Below, in pieces: positions 7,885 through 18,166 of a DNA stretch of 46,515 nucleotides. The stretch is from Streptomyces lycii (GTDB lineage: Bacteria; Actinomycetota; Actinomycetes; Streptomycetales; Streptomycetaceae), in contig NZ_WHPN01000335.1 of assembly GCF_009735685.1 (NCBI RefSeq), positions 1 to 46,515 on the forward strand, read 5' to 3'. A model generated the notes under the pieces. It was not told the origin of the DNA and ran no database searches. It was given only the letters and a program-made list of their open reading frames with translations. Each line of letters opens with the position of its first letter. Positions within the stretch are counted from its first letter, which is position 1. The translations under genes were made by a program, and so were the position numbers.

Positions 7885-8534
7885 ACGGCACGAGCAGCGG
7901 CCGGGGCCGCAAGATCGTCCTGTGGCGGCACGGCCAGACCGCGTGGAATCTCGAGCGCCGCTTCCAGGGCACCACCGACATCGAGCTGACGGAGACCGGC
8001 CGTTCCCAGGCGCGCCGCGCGGCCCGGCTGCTGGGCGCGCTGGAGCCGGACGCGATCATCGCCTCCGACCTGGTGCGGGCCCGGGACACCGCCGCCGAGC
8101 TGGCCGCGGTGACCGGGCTGGAGGTCACCGCGGACCCGGGCCTGCGGGAGACCTACGCGGGCAGCTGGCAGGGCCTGACGCACGAGGAGATCCTCGAGCG
8201 GCACGGCGAGCAGTACGCCGCGTGGAAGCGCGGCGAGCCCGTACGGCGCGGCGGCGGCGAGCTGGAGACGGACGTCGCCGACCGGGCGGCCCCCGTGGTC
8301 GCCCGGCATGCCGACAAGCTCCCGGAGCGCGGCACCCTGGTCGTGGTCAGCCACGGCGGCACCATCCGCACCACCATCGGCCGGCTGCTGGGCCTGGACT
8401 CCCGGCACTGGGAGGCGCTCGGCGGCCTGTCCAACTGCTGCTGGTCGGTGCTCGGCGAGGGCGCCCGCGGCTGGCGGCTGCTGGAGCACAACGCGGGCAC
8501 GCTGCCCGAGCCGGTGCTCGGGGACGACGACTGA
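7881..8534 (+). CDS. Histidine phosphatase (phosphoglycerate mutase-like), probable CTG start
   Basis: A cytoplasmic phosphatase of the branch that includes GpmB/CobC-like enzymes. The RHG motif is in LWRHGQTAWN (catalytic His17) and the second histidine is His158 in VVSHGGT. REtYAGSW-type and TETGRSQA segments complete the signature. In this frame there is an in-frame TGA at 7872 and no ATG, GTG or TTG before the RHG motif. The only workable initiator is CTG at 7881, overlapping the rsfS stop as CTGA, with purine-rich GAGGACGGTGAG upstream. This gives 217 residues. A later ATG or GTG would delete the catalytic histidine. The substrate is not evident from sequence. Confidence 0.88.
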   Translation: MNGTSSGRGRKIVLWRHGQTAWNLERRFQGTTDIELTETGRSQARRAARLLGALEPDAIIASDLVRARDTAAELAAVTGLEVTADPGLRETYAGSWQGLTHEEILERHGEQYAAWKRGEPVRRGGGELETDVADRAAPVVARHADKLPERGTLVVVSHGGTIRTTIGRLLGLDSRHWEALGGLSNCCWSVLGEGARGWRLLEHNAGTLPEPVLGDDD

Positions 8535-8543
8535 CGCACGCGG

Positions 8544-8575
8544 CCGGGGCTCCCGGCGGGCCCGCCGGAGCCCGG
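8544..8575 (+). terminator. GC-rich palindrome after the histidine phosphatase gene
   Basis: GGGCTCCCGGCGGG (8547-8560) faces CCCGCCGGAGCCC (8561-8573), a long dyad with one bulge. No T-tract. Possible terminator before the tRNA. Confidence 0.45.
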
Positions 8576-8672
8576 CGCGGACCGGATTTCTCATTCGGCC
8601 TGGTCACCGGTTAAGCTACTGCTCGTTCACGGCGCGCCGGTGAGAACCGGACCGGGGCGTCGCGCGAACGGC

Positions 8673-8745
8673 GGGGCTATAGCTCAGTTGGTAGAGCGCC
8701 TGCATGGCATGCAGGAGGTCAGGAGTTCAATTCTCCTTAGCTCCA
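8673..8745 (+). tRNA. tRNA-Ala(GGC), copy 1
   Basis: A 73-base cloverleaf. The acceptor stem GGGGCTA pairs with TAGCTCC, giving G3-U70, the alanine identity pair. The D-arm is AGCTCAGTTGGTAGAGC. The anticodon arm is CCTGC-ATGGCAT-GCAGG with anticodon GGC, and the T-arm is AGGAGTTCAATTCTCCT. The 3' CCA is not encoded. It is identical to the copy at 10894-10966. A TAAGCT box lies about 55 bases upstream. Confidence 0.97.
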
Positions 8746-8753
8746 CACCTGTC

Positions 8754-8787
8754 GATCCCGCCCTCCAAAAAAATGGAGGGCGGGATC
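8754..8787 (+). terminator. Intrinsic terminator after tRNA-Ala copy 1
   Basis: A perfect 14-bp stem (GATCCCGCCCTCCA and TGGAGGGCGGGATC) with a six-A loop starts nine bases after the tRNA. Confidence 0.85.
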
Positions 8788-8849
8788 GTTGCATTCCGGA
8801 CAGTTTCCGGAAGCAAGGCGCTACGGGAGTTACTCCTGTGGTGAGAACG

Positions 8850-8878
8850 CTGACCGCGTGCCCGTCCCATGGCAGAAT
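8850..8878 (+). promoter_or_regulatory. Promoter of the zinc-ribbon gene pair
   Basis: CTGACC (8850-8855) and CAGAAT (8873-8878) with 17-bp spacing, upstream of the GGGGAGGAG ribosome binding site and the ATG at 8904. Confidence 0.45.
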
Positions 8879-8903
8879 CAAAGGTCGTGAGGGGAGGAGC
8901 GAC

Positions 8904-9056
8904 ATGCCGGAGAGCATTCTCGGTGGCACCGGGAACCTTCTCGGTATGACTCTCCTCCGCTGTCCGTCCTGTGGCTCGGTCCATGTCGCCCAGATGCTCG
9001 GGGACAACGGCGGTATCTCCTACGTCTGCACGGCCTGCGGCCACAGCTGGAGCTGA
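8904..9056 (+). CDS. Tiny zinc-ribbon protein (50 aa), function unknown
   Basis: A 50-residue protein with two CxxC pairs (RCPSCGSVHV and VCTACGHSWS) about 18 residues apart, the pattern of a rubredoxin-like or zinc-ribbon knuckle. A strong Shine-Dalgarno (GGGGAGGAG) lies six to ten bases before the ATG. The next gene starts three bases after its stop and also encodes a small two-CxxC protein, so the two form an operon. Nucleic-acid or protein binding is likely for such ribbons, but no target can be read from the sequence. Confidence 0.75.
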   Translation: MPESILGGTGNLLGMTLLRCPSCGSVHVAQMLGDNGGISYVCTACGHSWS

Positions 9057-9059
9057 CTG

Positions 9060-9293
9060 ATGGGTGCACACAGCAGGAAGTGCGACTGGTGCGGCAGCGG
9101 TACGCCGATCGTCCGCGACATGGAGCCGCTGAACCTCGACTACCAGTACTGGTGCGAGGAGTGCGCCCGCGCGCTGATCATCGTCGGCGACCCCATCGAG
9201 ACGTACCGGGAGCTGGACGGCGAGCCGATCTACGGCCGGCTGCTCGACGAGCACTGCGCGCTGAAACGGTTCTACTCCTTCGCCACGGCCTGA
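9060..9293 (+). CDS. Small zinc-finger-like protein (77 aa), function unknown
   Basis: A 77-residue protein with CDWCG near the N-terminus and CEECA about 24 residues later, a plausible single zinc site. The rest is acidic and aromatic (LNLDYQYW, GEPIYGRLLDEHCALKRFYSF). It lies three bases after the 50-residue zinc-ribbon gene and is probably co-translated with it. Its last 22 bases overlap the 3' end of the convergent glycosyltransferase gene. I recognise no named family. Confidence 0.78.
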   Translation: MGAHSRKCDWCGSGTPIVRDMEPLNLDYQYWCEECARALIIVGDPIETYRELDGEPIYGRLLDEHCALKRFYSFATA

Positions 9294-10714
9294 GAGCCGA
9301 CCCGCCCCACGCCCGTCCCCGCGCCCGCCCCGCCCGTTCCCGCCGCGCCACCGGCCCGCACGGCTCCGCCCAGCGGCGTCCCGCGCCGCGCCGCCCTCCG
9401 CCAGGCCCGTGCCGCCACCGCAGCCGTCAGCACCAGAAAGCCGACCGCGAGCGCCGGATAGCCCGCCGACAGCAGCATCTGGCCGCCGGTCTGCCGCAGT
9501 TCCTGCCGGGCGCCCGGCGTGTGCGGCACCCACCACAGGGCGTACGAGCAGAACACCAGCCAGACCGCGGCGGTGACCGCCGTCCACCACGCCCGGCGGT
9601 GCGACCGGCGCAGCGCCTCGCCGCCCAGCAGCAGCACCAGCGGCACGCACCACACCCAGTGGTGCGACCACGACACCGGGCTGATCAGCAGCGCGGTCAT
9701 CGCACAGGCCAGGACCGCCCACGCGTCGAGCCCGGCGAGCAGCGCGGCCGTGCCCGCGGCCAGCCCGGCGACGGCGACCACGGCCACCGTGACGGCCCAC
9801 CACACGCCCGGATCGGTGGTGTGCATCAGCCGTGCGAGCATCCCGCGCAGCGACTGGTTCGCCGTCTGTTCCAGATGGCCGGCCCGGCTCGCGGAGAACA
9901 CCGTGCCGGACCAGAACGTCAGCGAGTCGCGGGGCAGCGCCACGGCGGCGGTCGCCACCGTCCCCGCGAAGGCCGCGGCCGACACGGCGGCCCGCCGCAG
10001 CAGCGGATTCCACGCCGCGGCGATCCCGCCCCGGCCGCCGGCGGCGCGCAGCAGCTGCCAGCCCCGTACCGCGCCGGCGACCGCCAGGAACGCCGCGAAC
10101 AGTGCCGGGGTCAGCTTCACGCCCGCCGCGATGCCCGTGCCCAGCCCGGCCCAGCGGTGACCGGCCGGCCGGGACAGGTCCCACAGCACGAGCACCGCGA
10201 GCAGCAGATTGATCTGCCCGTAGCGCAGCGTCGTCCACACCGGTTCGCACCAGACGGCCGCCCCCGCGAGCGCGAAGGCCAGGGCCGGGCGCGGCAGCCG
10301 CGCCACCCGCCCCGGGAGCCGCTCCGGCAGACCCGTCAGCCTCAGCGAGAGATGGACCAGCGCGACCAGCAGACCGAGATTCCCGGCGGTGACGAGGAAG
10401 CGCATCGGCCCGACGTCGAGCAGCGTGAGGGGTATGAACAGCAGCGAGGCGAAGGGCGGATAGGTGTTGGGCAGGTCGGCATAGGTGGCCCGCATCGCGT
10501 AGAGGTCCCCGCCGGTGCGGGCCGTCCAGCCCTCGGCCCGGTAGACCATCAGATCGATCATGGTCACCTGCGCCGCCCGCTGCGCCGCCCAGAAGGCGGC
10601 GAACGAGGCGAGGCAGCAGACCGCCGCGATCAGGGTGGGATGTCCGGCGGCCCGGGCGCGCAGGGCGGGGACGGGGGGTTCGGCGGTCCGTTCCGTACGT
10701 TCCGTCGCGGTCAC
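9272..10714 (-). CDS. GT87 family polyprenol-phosphate-mannose-type membrane glycosyltransferase (DUF2029)
   Basis: A polytopic membrane protein of about 480 residues with roughly ten hydrophobic helices, an acidic DLMVYRAEGW in the first outer loop, and segments typical of the GT87 (PimE/DUF2029) group: TYPPFASLLFIPL, LRYGQINLLLAVLVLWDL, GVKLTPALF and LISPVSWSHHWVWCVPL. Family members use polyprenol-phosphate sugars as donors for extracytoplasmic mannosylation or arabinosylation; the acceptor here is unknown. The GTG at 10714 has CTGGAG about 10 bases upstream. The open frame continues to 10891 but would add a non-conserved Pro/Arg-rich extension. It lies between the two tRNA-Ala genes, on the opposite strand. 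Confidence 0.88.
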   Translation of the reverse strand: MTATERTERTAEPPVPALRARAAGHPTLIAAVCCLASFAAFWAAQRAAQVTMIDLMVYRAEGWTARTGGDLYAMRATYADLPNTYPPFASLLFIPLTLLDVGPMRFLVTAGNLGLLVALVHLSLRLTGLPERLPGRVARLPRPALAFALAGAAVWCEPVWTTLRYGQINLLLAVLVLWDLSRPAGHRWAGLGTGIAAGVKLTPALFAAFLAVAGAVRGWQLLRAAGGRGGIAAAWNPLLRRAAVSAAAFAGTVATAAVALPRDSLTFWSGTVFSASRAGHLEQTANQSLRGMLARLMHTTDPGVWWAVTVAVVAVAGLAAGTAALLAGLDAWAVLACAMTALLISPVSWSHHWVWCVPLVLLLGGEALRRSHRRAWWTAVTAAVWLVFCSYALWWVPHTPGARQELRQTGGQMLLSAGYPALAVGFLVLTAAVAARAWRRAARRGTPLGGAVRAGGAAGTGGAGAGTGVGRVGSQAVAKE

Positions 10715-10893
10715 GGTGGCGCGGCTCCAGAATCCAGGTCTGCGGATGCGGGGTCGGCGACAGGGGCACAGGAGGGAGACAGTACCGGCCGGGATGATCT
10801 CCGGCGGAGGGGGAGGGATATGGATTTGGCGATTGGCGGGGTCTGCCGTGTAAAGTTGGCGCAGCCGCCACGGGGAACCGGGCGACAGCAAGC

Positions 10894-10966
10894 GGGGCTA
10901 TAGCTCAGTTGGTAGAGCGCCTGCATGGCATGCAGGAGGTCAGGAGTTCAATTCTCCTTAGCTCCA
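10894..10966 (+). tRNA. tRNA-Ala(GGC), copy 2
   Basis: Identical over all 73 bases to the copy at 8673-8745, including the G3-U70 pair and GGC anticodon. The shared sequence extends only a few bases beyond the tRNA on each side. A TAAAGT box lies about 38 bases upstream. Followed by its own terminator. Confidence 0.97.
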
Positions 10967-10978
10967 CGGTGAACGATG

Positions 10979-11010
10979 AGAACGGGCCGTCCGGAAGGGC
11001 GGCCCGTTCT
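10979..11010 (+). terminator. Intrinsic terminator after tRNA-Ala copy 2
   Basis: An 11-bp perfect stem (AGAACGGGCCG and CGGCCCGTTCT) with a 10-base loop, starting 13 bases after the tRNA. Confidence 0.8.
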
Positions 11011-11029
11011 GCGTTCCGCGGGGCCGTCC

Positions 11030-11145
11030 GCCCGCCGCGTCCGCCGCGTCCGCCCCGTCCGCCGCGGCTCCGGACGGGGCCGAGACGACGCGTACGCCGG
11101 GTGCCGCGTACGCCGGGTGCACCGGGTGCACCGGGTGCACCGGGC
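11030..11145. repeat. Short GC-rich tandem repeats between tRNA-Ala and the redox operon
   Basis: The gap between the tRNA terminator and 11204 contains repeated CCGCGTCCG-type 9-mers, two copies of a 16-mer built on CGCGTACGCCGGGTG, then three to four copies of the 9-mer CGGGTGCAC. Frames here are low-complexity and I see no gene. Confidence 0.7.
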
Positions 11146-11204
11146 AGGACTCGGGCGACGGACGTGCCGGTTCCGGACGCCGCGCCCGCCCCGCGCCGAC
11201 ACGA

Positions 11205-11253
11205 CGGAGCGCCCCGTCCCCGTGCCGTCTCAGCAGGGGGGCGGGGCGCTCCG
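11205..11253 (-). terminator. Terminator-like stem-loop at the end of the redox operon
   Basis: CGGAGCGCCCCG (11205-11216) pairs perfectly with CGGGGCGCTCCG (11242-11253), with CCCC/GGGG extending inward. It sits about 30 bases beyond the NuoF-like gene's stop on the minus strand and may act in both directions. Confidence 0.65.
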
Positions 11254-11281
11254 GCCCGGGCCGGCTCGGCGGCTGCGCGGC

Positions 11282-12847
11282 TCAGCCGCCCCCGCGGGGC
11301 AGCGCCTGGCGGTTGCTCGGCGCCGGACCGCGCGGCGCCGGGGCCTCCTCCAGCCGCAGCGCGAGCGCGGGACAGCGGCGCACGGCCCGCTGCGCCTGGC
11401 CCTGGAGGTGTACGGGCACGGAGGCGTCGGCGAGCACGGGATAGCCGTCCGGGCCCATCCGGATGAGTTCCGGCACCAGCCCGGCACACAACGCGTGACC
11501 CTCGCAGAGCGTCCAGTCGACGGCCAGCTTCTCCCCGCTGGGCACGCCCTCCTCCTGGTAGCCCGGCGCGGGCAGCGGCAGCACGCCCTGGGTCGGGCGG
11601 CCGCAGCCGCCGTTCAGCACATGGGAGGCCAGATCGTCGGTGAAGGTGCTGAGCGCCGAGGTGATGAACCGTACGGAACCGTCCGGGTGCGCACAGGCCC
11701 CGCGGCCCCGTACGGACTGCGTCACCTGCCGCAGAGCCTCCAGCGAGGTCCGGCCGCCGCCGCCCAGCACGTCGGAGAGCCCGGCGGCCGCCGCGGGCAG
11801 CCCCAGCTTGCACGGGCCGCACTGCCCCGCGGTCTCCGCCGCCAGCCAGTGGGCCACCCGCAGGGTCTCGCCGAGCGGGCAGGTCTCCGGGCCGATGGGC
11901 AGCAGCGCGCCGGCCCCGAGCGCCCCGCCCGCCGCGTCCATCGACTTGCGGGAGACCACCGCGCCGTGCGCCGTCATGCCGTCGATCCACTTGCCGTGGT
12001 AGCCGCCGGAGGCCACGCCCTGCGGCAGCGGCGGCGCCCCGCACAGCTCCAGGACGTACCGCAGCGGTACGCCGCTGGGCACCTCCAGGACCGTGGGCCG
12101 GGCCACCGAGCCGGAGACGGTCAGCAGGACGGTGCCGGGCTCGGTGCTCAGCCCCGTGTTGCCGTAGCGCTGCGGGCCGAGCCGGGCGGCGACGGCGAGC
12201 TGGGCGAAGGTCTCGGTGTTGGACAGCAGCGTCGGCGCGTTGCTCACCCCGGAGTCCGAGGCCCGTACCTTGCGGCCCGGGGGCAGCGAGGGGCCGCCGT
12301 TGGCGGCGCGGATCACGGCGGAGGACTCGCCGGAGACCATCCGCTCCGGGGTGCGGACGATCCGGGCACGGAGGGTCTGCCCGCGCCGGTCCGACAGGCC
12401 CCGCTCGCCGAACGCCTGCCGGACGGACGCCTCGGTCGAGTCCCGGGTCACGGCGACGACCAGGGTGCGCGCCCCGAGCGCCTCGGCGGCCAGCAGCGCG
12501 CCGTCGAGCACCAGGTGCGGGGCGCGGTTGAGCAGCACGGTGTCCTTGCGGCAGGCCGGTTCGCCCTCGCTGCCGTTGACCACGACCACGGGGCGCACCC
12601 CGCGGCGGATGGAGGACTTGGCGACGGCCCGCAGTTTCCTGCCGAACGGGAAGCCCGCGCCGCCGCGGCCGCTGAGTGAGACGGCCTCGGCCAGCTCGGC
12701 GAGCCGTTCACCGGGCATCGGCTCCAGGGCGCCGTGAACCTTGAGATGCATGTCGAGGTCCAGGCGGTGGACCAGATCGAAGCCTGACGTCAGCTGGGGG
12801 AGTCCCACGACCCGGACCTCGGGTACGTCGGGCAGCGGCACGTTCAT
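11282..12847 (-). CDS. NuoF-like flavo-iron-sulphur oxidoreductase fused to a ferredoxin domain
   Basis: A 521-residue protein related to the NADH-binding subunit of complex I. The FMN-site motif GRGGAGFP is at 60-67 and the dinucleotide-loop equivalent NGSEGEPACRKD at 91-102. An SLBB-like region covers about 240-285. A cluster region reads AGQCGPCKLG (Cys343, Cys346) with Cys385 downstream. Its last 80 residues add a single-cluster ferredoxin domain with CEGHALC (448-454, CxxHxxC) and CP (492-493). Relative to NuoF's CxxCxxC set, the first cysteine is Ala340. It starts at the ATG at 12847 with AGGAG upstream and overlaps the haem-b membrane gene's stop as ATGA, so the pair is co-translated. 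It is not part of a nuo operon. Likely role: passing electrons from NAD(P)H to the membrane partner (inference). Confidence 0.85.
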   Translation of the reverse strand: MNVPLPDVPEVRVVGLPQLTSGFDLVHRLDLDMHLKVHGALEPMPGERLAELAEAVSLSGRGGAGFPFGRKLRAVAKSSIRRGVRPVVVVNGSEGEPACRKDTVLLNRAPHLVLDGALLAAEALGARTLVVAVTRDSTEASVRQAFGERGLSDRRGQTLRARIVRTPERMVSGESSAVIRAANGGPSLPPGRKVRASDSGVSNAPTLLSNTETFAQLAVAARLGPQRYGNTGLSTEPGTVLLTVSGSVARPTVLEVPSGVPLRYVLELCGAPPLPQGVASGGYHGKWIDGMTAHGAVVSRKSMDAAGGALGAGALLPIGPETCPLGETLRVAHWLAAETAGQCGPCKLGLPAAAAGLSDVLGGGGRTSLEALRQVTQSVRGRGACAHPDGSVRFITSALSTFTDDLASHVLNGGCGRPTQGVLPLPAPGYQEEGVPSGEKLAVDWTLCEGHALCAGLVPELIRMGPDGYPVLADASVPVHLQGQAQRAVRRCPALALRLEEAPAPRGPAPSNRQALPRGGG

Positions 12848-14742
12848 GGCCGGTCTCCTGCGGGCTCGTGCCACGGCTCACCGGGCGGGGGCGGGTAGAA
12901 GGGCCCGGGCGCGTCGGAGGCGCCCGTGGTGCCGGACGGCCCGCCGTCCCGGGAGTCGGGGCCGGCGGCCGGGCCGAGGCGGTCGGCGGGGGTGGGCGGC
13001 GGCGGGGACGGGACGGGCCAGGGTGCCGCGGCCCGCTCCGGGGACGGGCCGGCGCGGACATCGAAGCGCGGGTCGGAACGCAGGTCGGAGGGGCGGGCGA
13101 AGGGCTCGGTCGGGGCGGCGTCGAAGACCGGGTCGCGCAGCGGGTCGCCGCCGGTCCCGGAGCCGGCGGGGAAGCCCGGGGAACCGGCGGGGAAGCCGGG
13201 GGAGCCCGCCGGGGAGCCGTCCCACGCCGCGCCGCCGCCCGGGGAGGCGCCCGGCGGAGAGCCGACTCCCGCCGGACCGTTGTCCCGGGGATGCGCCCAG
13301 GAGCCGCCCCGGGTGTCCGCGCCCGGCGGGTCCGCGTACGGCCGGGGCAGCGGCTCGGTCCGCGGTCCCTCGCCGGAAGCGGAACCGCCGGTCCGCGCCC
13401 CGGAACCGCCGAAACGGGACCCCGACCCGGACCCGAAATCGGACCCGGAATCGGACCCGGACCCGGAATCGGACCCGAAATCGGACCCGGACCCGGAATC
13501 GGGCCCGAAATCGGACCCGGACCCGAAATCGGACCCGGACCCGAAATCGGACCCGGAGCCGAAACCGGACCCGGAGCCGAAACCTGCACCGGCATCCGCG
13601 CCGGACCCGGCCGTGAAACCGCCCGCCGCATCGCCCCGCGCCCCGGTGAGCGGCCCGTCCGGCGTCCCGGACAGCGGGTCCGCCGCGCTCCCCGGCACCG
13701 CCCGGACCGGCGCCGCCGGGGAGAATCCGCGCCCCGGCGGCACGATCCGGGAGGGACGGTCCGGATCCGCGTCCGGCGTCCCGTCGGCGGACGTCATGGC
13801 CCGGTAGCCCGCCGAGAGGCCCGCGCCGGGGCCCGCGGCCCCCGCCGGCCGGCCCGGAGAGCCGAGCGGGACCGCGCGGGTCGACTCCAGCGGTGGCCCG
13901 GAACTCCCGCGAGCGGGCCGCGGGATCGCGGCCCCCCGCCGCTCCCCGGCCCCCGGCAGCGGCGTCACCGCGGTGTCCCGCGGCGGGGGAGCAGGCGCAC
14001 CCGGCGGTCGCGCGGGCTGTTCGCCCGGCCGCAGCAGGGCCAGCAGCACCTGCGCGATCCGCCGCCGGTACGGCGCGGGCAGGATCCGTACCGACACGGC
14101 GAGCCCGACCGCGAGCAGGCACAGGGTGTACAGCGCGACCACGTAGCCGGCCGCCTCCCGGCCCGCGTACAGGCCGTGCACCAGCGCCGCGCACCAGGCG
14201 GGGTAGGCCAGCGAGTGGATGGCGCGCCAGCGGCCCGCCACCTTGCGGCTCTCCGAGGCGAACGCGCTGCGCAGCGCGCCGGTGGAACCGGCGATCACCA
14301 TCAGGTACCCGGCGAGCGAACCGAGTCCGATGAGCCCCGCCGAGCCCTGGACACCGAGTCCGAACGGCACCAGCGCGCCGATCAGGGACGTGTGTCCGGC
14401 GGAGACCTTCAGGACGATGTGCATCACCAGGAAGCCGAGGGAGGCCACGGCCACGGCGCGGTGGACCGCCTGGGCCAGCAGCCGCTGGCGGGGCGCGAGC
14501 AGCACCCGGTCGGTGGCGATGAGCCCCCAGACGACGGCCGCGGTGAGCGAGAGCAGGGTCAGGACTCCGCCGACGAAGTCCAGCAGGGCGCGGAGCTGTT
14601 CCCCCGTGAAGAGAACGAGCATCGGAACGAGGATCAGCAGTGCCGTCGAACCGGCGAACAGCGCGGGCCTGGGGACGGCCGGCCGCTCGGGTGCCGGATT
14701 GCGAGGTATCAGGGGCTGGGTCCGTTTCTTACGAGGGTTCAT
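12844..14742 (-). CDS. Ferric-reductase-like haem-b transmembrane protein with long disordered tail
   Basis: A 632-residue protein. Residues 27-225 form about six transmembrane helices. Two histidine pairs, His94/His108 (14 apart) and His176/His189 (13 apart), have the spacing of bis-haem ligation in ferric reductase and NADPH-oxidase type domains. No FAD or NADPH domain follows. Instead there are about 400 residues of Pro/Gly/Ala/Ser-rich, probably disordered sequence, including [12 protein letters not shown] repeats at about 380-440. Its stop overlaps the start of the NuoF-like gene, which could supply the missing flavin/dinucleotide module. The ATG at 14742 has AGGAG eight bases upstream. 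Substrate (iron, quinone, oxygen or other) cannot be told from sequence. Confidence 0.85.
   Translation of the reverse strand: MNPRKKRTQPLIPRNPAPERPAVPRPALFAGSTALLILVPMLVLFTGEQLRALLDFVGGVLTLLSLTAAVVWGLIATDRVLLAPRQRLLAQAVHRAVAVASLGFLVMHIVLKVSAGHTSLIGALVPFGLGVQGSAGLIGLGSLAGYLMVIAGSTGALRSAFASESRKVAGRWRAIHSLAYPAWCAALVHGLYAGREAAGYVVALYTLCLLAVGLAVSVRILPAPYRRRIAQVLLALLRPGEQPARPPGAPAPPPRDTAVTPLPGAGERRGAAIPRPARGSSGPPLESTRAVPLGSPGRPAGAAGPGAGLSAGYRAMTSADGTPDADPDRPSRIVPPGRGFSPAAPVRAVPGSAADPLSGTPDGPLTGARGDAAGGFTAGSGADAGAGFGSGSGFGSGSDFGSGSDFGSGSDFGPDSGSGSDFGSDSGSGSDSGSDFGSGSGSRFGGSGARTGGSASGEGPRTEPLPRPYADPPGADTRGGSWAHPRDNGPAGVGSPPGASPGGGAAWDGSPAGSPGFPAGSPGFPAGSGTGGDPLRDPVFDAAPTEPFARPSDLRSDPRFDVRAGPSPERAAAPWPVPSPPPPTPADRLGPAAGPDSRDGGPSGTTGASDAPGPFYPPPPGEPWHEPAGDRP
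13420..13605. repeat. Coding minisatellite (GGACCCGGA / GAAATCGGA units)
   Basis: On the plus strand, about 30 near-perfect hexamers alternate as GGACCC, GGACCC, GAAATC or GGAATC. On the minus strand they encode the Gly-Ser-Asp-Phe tail repeats of the haem-b membrane protein. The repeat is a likely site of length variation between strains. Confidence 0.9.
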
Positions 14743-14902
14743 GCGGTGACTCCTGTGGCGCGAGAAAGGGGTCCCGGCTCCGCATGCTAAGTGGCCTCTC
14801 GGGTAACGTCCGGGCGTTTGGTTATTTGCTCAGCTGTCAATTACGGACGGCCGCCGCACGGTGTTCAACGCCCGCTCCGTGCGGCCCGGGCGGTCGCTGC
14901 GG

Positions 14903-14914
14903 TACCCTGACGCC
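14903..14914 (+). promoter_or_regulatory. -10 box of the leuS leader transcript
   Basis: TACCCT (14903-14908) ends exactly six bases before the leader-peptide ATG at 14915, the same geometry and hexamer as proA. This suggests a leaderless message beginning with the leader peptide. Confidence 0.5.
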
Positions 14915-14953
14915 ATGCGTGCCGTACGCCTTCTGCTTAGCGAGCCGCGCTGA
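14915..14953 (+). CDS. leuS leader peptide, [12 protein letters not shown] (12 aa)
   Basis: This short frame (ATG 14915, TGA 14951-14953) encodes [12 protein letters not shown], with three consecutive leucine codons, CTT CTG CTT. CTT is rare in such genomes. It lies 181 bases before leuS and is followed by competing stem-loops. That is the layout of ribosome-mediated attenuation: ribosomes stalling at leucine codons when Leu-tRNA is scarce would change downstream RNA folding and raise leuS expression. The peptide has no role beyond being translated, on this reading. Confidence 0.7.
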   Translation: MRAVRLLLSEPR

Positions 14954-15061
14954 TCAGTCCCGACCCGTGGTGCCTCGCGGCAACCCGAGGTCGGAATCGG
15001 CGCGGCGTCCCCTCCTGTGCGAGGGGCATTCCCTTTTCCGGGCACCTTCCGGTGCGGGACG
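14944..15061 (+). promoter_or_regulatory. Candidate transcription attenuator of leuS
   Basis: Elements read by eye: GCCGCGC (14944-14950), just after the Leu codons, pairs with GCGCGGC (15000-15006) around an inner CCGACC/GGTCGG stem. Next is a terminator-like hairpin, CCCCTC/GAGGGG (15009-15014 and 15021-15026), followed by ATTCCCTTTT. CGTCCC (15006-15011) can instead pair with GGGACG (15056-15061), which would break the terminator stem. A ribosome stalled on the Leu codons would cover 14944-14950. Folding was not computed. Confidence 0.55.
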
Positions 15062-15134
15062 AGTTCCCGCCCGGAGACGGCGCCGGGACAGGTTTCGGGT
15101 AACGGCAGAGACGATCGATGGAGCTTTGAGGACG

Positions 15135-18056
<2,922 letters not shown>

Positions 18057-18166
18057 TCTCCCGGACGAGCCGGGGCATCGGGGCTGGGTGACCGCCGGGC
18101 CCGGGCAATCGGGCGGGCCGGGGAGCGGAACGGCTGCCTCCGCCCGCCGTGGCCGGGGGGAGGCGG

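Noticed and set aside
8640..8903. Extension of the 50-residue zinc-ribbon frame back through tRNA-Ala
   Set aside because: The frame is open but crosses a tRNA and its terminator; the strong ribosome binding site at the ATG at 8904 defines the start.
8673..10966. Integrated mobile element bounded by tRNA attachment sites
   Set aside because: No integrase, excisionase or transfer gene lies between the tRNAs, and the repeats are complete functional tRNA genes with separate terminators.
11282..12847. nuoF of respiratory complex I
   Set aside because: No other nuo genes are adjacent, a ferredoxin domain is fused at the C-terminus, and one N3 cluster cysteine is missing.
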